Origin: Caldifarciminota bacterium
GTDB lineage: Bacteria > Hydrothermota > 32-111 > QNBC01
DNA: 5,717 nt
Reading direction: 5' to 3'
Assembly (NCBI GenBank): GCA_015486655.1
Contig: WFRF01000040.1
Span: 1-5,717 of the forward strand
The first letter of the stretch is position 1. Every line of letters starts with the position of its first letter. Positions 5,501-5,717 of the stretch are shown here, in pieces. The translations under genes and the position numbers were made by a program. Under the pieces are notes generated by a model. It searched no databases. It saw nothing but the letters and a program-made list of their open reading frames with translations, and had not been told where the DNA came from.

Positions 5501-5650
5501 AAAGAAGTAACTGTACTGGTTAATAAACACGAAAGACCCGGAAAATATAAAGTAAAATTTGATGCAAATAATTTATCAAGCGGAATTTATTTTTATAAAC
5601 TGACTGCAGGTAAATTCGTTGGGATAAAAAAGATGGTTCTTCTAAAATAG
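2573..5650 (+). CDS. Large multidomain secreted T9SS type A sorting-domain protein (1025 aa)
   Basis: AGAGGT (2562-2567), five bases before the ATG, fixes the start. Residues 1-16 are a signal peptide with predicted cleavage before Gln17. Residues 19-213 are a CBM9/DOMON-like module (SITIDG, YLYLGYSG at 53-60, EVKIPLSKIG at 153-162) similar to that of the upstream protein. Residues 224-373 and 771-924 are two copies of a TDGFD/AKPP module. Residues 378-480 and 484-585 are tandem choice-of-anchor D (ASH-like) domains, sharing N-[ST]-G-D and LQI.SND.D.DTL...LTG.G. Residues 586-690 contain GWHLFSIPV (596-604), GYWLGI (644-649) and GWNIISSPY (673-681), a repeat pair often seen in T9SS proteins. 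Residues 935-1025 are an intact sorting domain. It is probably a surface or extracellular binding protein; no catalytic site or substrate is recognised. It starts 103 bases after the related 446-aa gene, on the same strand. Confidence 0.92.
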   Translation: MKTIIFLILSVSLIYGQSYHSITIDGTNDFTSNETIATSTAGYTSYVTWDKNYLYLGYSGSDIGSSGSDTKWIVFYFDTDPKLDPVSSSDAGTTTAVGFNTQNWTLPFNADYMLQIRTDKGFNGFKKYIGGNWADSSTSGISFYDNDAANYIEVKIPLSKIGSPKQINLLGYFINETAFSEATYAIFPSGSLSDGYYSSGSFTKYENYYLIGQVFQNISNHVNNFEWLIHLKASTSELADTNIYAGMGVNSTDGFDSGVDIAKPPAPTSNYLDVFFSYPDWTTSLGPRFTRDIKKRISLDSTTSIWDFKISTDQTSQQVTINATDFDFVPANYDIKLYDAVVDSTHNLRTNGSYIYVSSSSAGERNFKLIVGTTLTSPNITPNVTSIDFGSVKTNASKTINLLISNSGDSTLIISNIISTNNSVFTFTGGTSYNITSNNSVTIPVTFSPNAAINYSEQLQILSNDPDTDTLFIALTGTGIALKPHISVSNTTLNFDSVKVDYDSTISFKIYNTGDTVLSVSGISLSNTDFSFVGPTSFDIAVNDSVERSVKFTPTVVSTYTDSLQIFSNDSDNDTLSVRLTGYGSKATFAKSFTPGWHLFSIPVRPVNNLAGAVIGDDISQYFLLSYNRATGYASVDSLSEGVGYWLGIDSATVIDVKGTPIVDSVEINLNAGWNIISSPYVRKYPVNNIYFRTGTNWVKESAAVDSGWIQNSFYYYDENDSSYSATDSLYQWRGNWMMALTENLSALYLHEQTAGTPLTPHADESIKNSKNNWLVTINAENELGRKDNLLKFGVNENATDGFDVKYDLAKPPVSPGYGNVQTYFLHSKWTPYSSKFSRDVKAPFSEHHNSGWSFTVKSAVSGNITLRWENILEEYPVDSLSNLGLSLSSPIIPSGSIDMLNKHSFSFSAQANIAYIFGINSVLVDVNETNMPLKFDLEQNYPNPFNPSTVIEYTIPSISNEQNLRVKLSVFDVLGKEVTVLVNKHERPGKYKVKFDANNLSSGIYFYKLTAGKFVGIKKMVLLK
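3242..3691 (+). other. Copy A of the TDGFD/AKPP module (residues 224-373 of the 1025-aa protein)
   Basis: Landmarks in order: W227, TDGFD at 252-256, D260-IAKPP at 261-265, W281, RFTRDIK at 288-294, W306-DFKIS, and a closing beta-strand FKLIVG at 367-372. The same landmarks recur in the same order in copy B. I know of no named function for it. Similar TDGxD...PP...RD[IV] patterns are, as I recall, common in Ignavibacteria secreted proteins just before the sorting domain. Finding one in mid-protein as well as at the end suggests duplication or fusion of two secreted proteins. Confidence 0.65.
3704..4327 (+). other. Tandem choice-of-anchor D (ASH-like) domains (residues 378-585)
   Basis: Two adjacent units of about 100 residues. 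Unit 1 runs from ITPNVTSIDFGSV to LTGTGIA, and unit 2 from ISVSNTTLNFDSV to LTGYGSK. Both have the immunoglobulin-like ASH signature: a [DN]F.SVK strand, N[ST]GD[ST], F[ST]P, and LQI[LF]SND.D.DTL...LTG.G. Such domains are usually structural spacers in secreted bacterial proteins. The nucleotide sequences have diverged well beyond simple recent duplication. Confidence 0.75.
4883..5344 (+). other. Copy B of the TDGFD/AKPP module (residues 771-924 of the 1025-aa protein)
   Basis: W774, TDGFD at 800-804, D808-LAKPP at 809-813, W830, KFSRDVK at 836-842, W853-SFTVKS, then GNITLRWE at 863-870 and a closing strand ending IAYIFGIN. It sits directly before the T9SS sorting domain, the usual place for this kind of module. 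Identity to copy A is concentrated in the landmarks, so the duplication is old or the copies came from different genes. Confidence 0.65.
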
Positions 5651-5698
5651 AAGAGTAATAATTTTTCATTCTCGATTTATTTATTTTTTCATACTCTT
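5651..5698 (+). terminator. Weak candidate terminator after the 1025-aa gene
   Basis: AAGAGTA (5651-5657), immediately after the stop codon, can pair with TACTCTT (5692-5698), which is followed by TT. The loop of about 34 bases is long and T-rich, so this is a poor intrinsic terminator. The region may terminate by another route, or the real signal may lie beyond the window. Confidence 0.25.
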
Positions 5699-5717
5699 TT
5701 CACATTATGTTTTATGT

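Overview
The window looks like chromosomal DNA of an Ignavibacteria-type member of the Bacteroidota/Chlorobiota group. The evidence is AT-rich coding sequence, strong AGGAGG-type ribosome sites, and three copies of a type IX secretion (T9SS) type A C-terminal sorting domain. Each copy has the 'SQNYPNPFNP ... DxLGxxV ... SGIYFYxL ... KKMxLxK' pattern that is very common in those lineages. The taxonomic call is an inference from this pattern; there is no marker gene.

Layout. Positions 1-77 hold the first 25 codons of a minus-strand gene that runs off the left edge. Positions 78-636 carry no credible gene but are packed with inverted repeats: an imperfect palindrome (228-260), a composite element bounded by inverted copies of GGCTAAAGCC with a 22-nt palindrome between them (297-418), a GGATAG-ended inverted pair (443-536), and a TGTCATYG-ended element (551-627). 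Positions 637-999 (minus) hold an orphan T9SS sorting domain, probably the relic of a larger secreted protein. It lacks a signal peptide, a ribosome site and any cargo domain, and it carries two palindromic insertions that keep the reading frame. Positions 1129-2469 and 2573-5650 (plus) are two intact genes for large secreted proteins, separated by 103 bases that include a clear terminator-type hairpin.

How the genes fit together. Both intact proteins have a Sec signal peptide followed by Gln at the predicted +1 position. Both start with a similar beta-rich, CBM9/DOMON-like module (IDG ... YLYLG ... KIPxSxIG), and both end in a T9SS sorting domain. They should therefore be exported to the periplasm, passed through the outer membrane by the T9SS, and anchored to or released from the cell surface. 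The 446-aa protein has a short FN3-like spacer between its ends. The 1025-aa protein has two copies of an unnamed TDGFD/AKPP module flanking two choice-of-anchor D (ASH-like) domains and a pair of GW-x-x-x-S-x-P repeats. No catalytic motif was seen in either. They are best read as surface binding or adhesion proteins, possibly for polysaccharide, but no substrate can be named.

The most unusual observation is the group of small palindromic elements. They crowd the left intergenic region and also sit in frame in the loops of a sorting-domain reading frame, which resembles protein-tolerated palindromic elements known from other bacteria.
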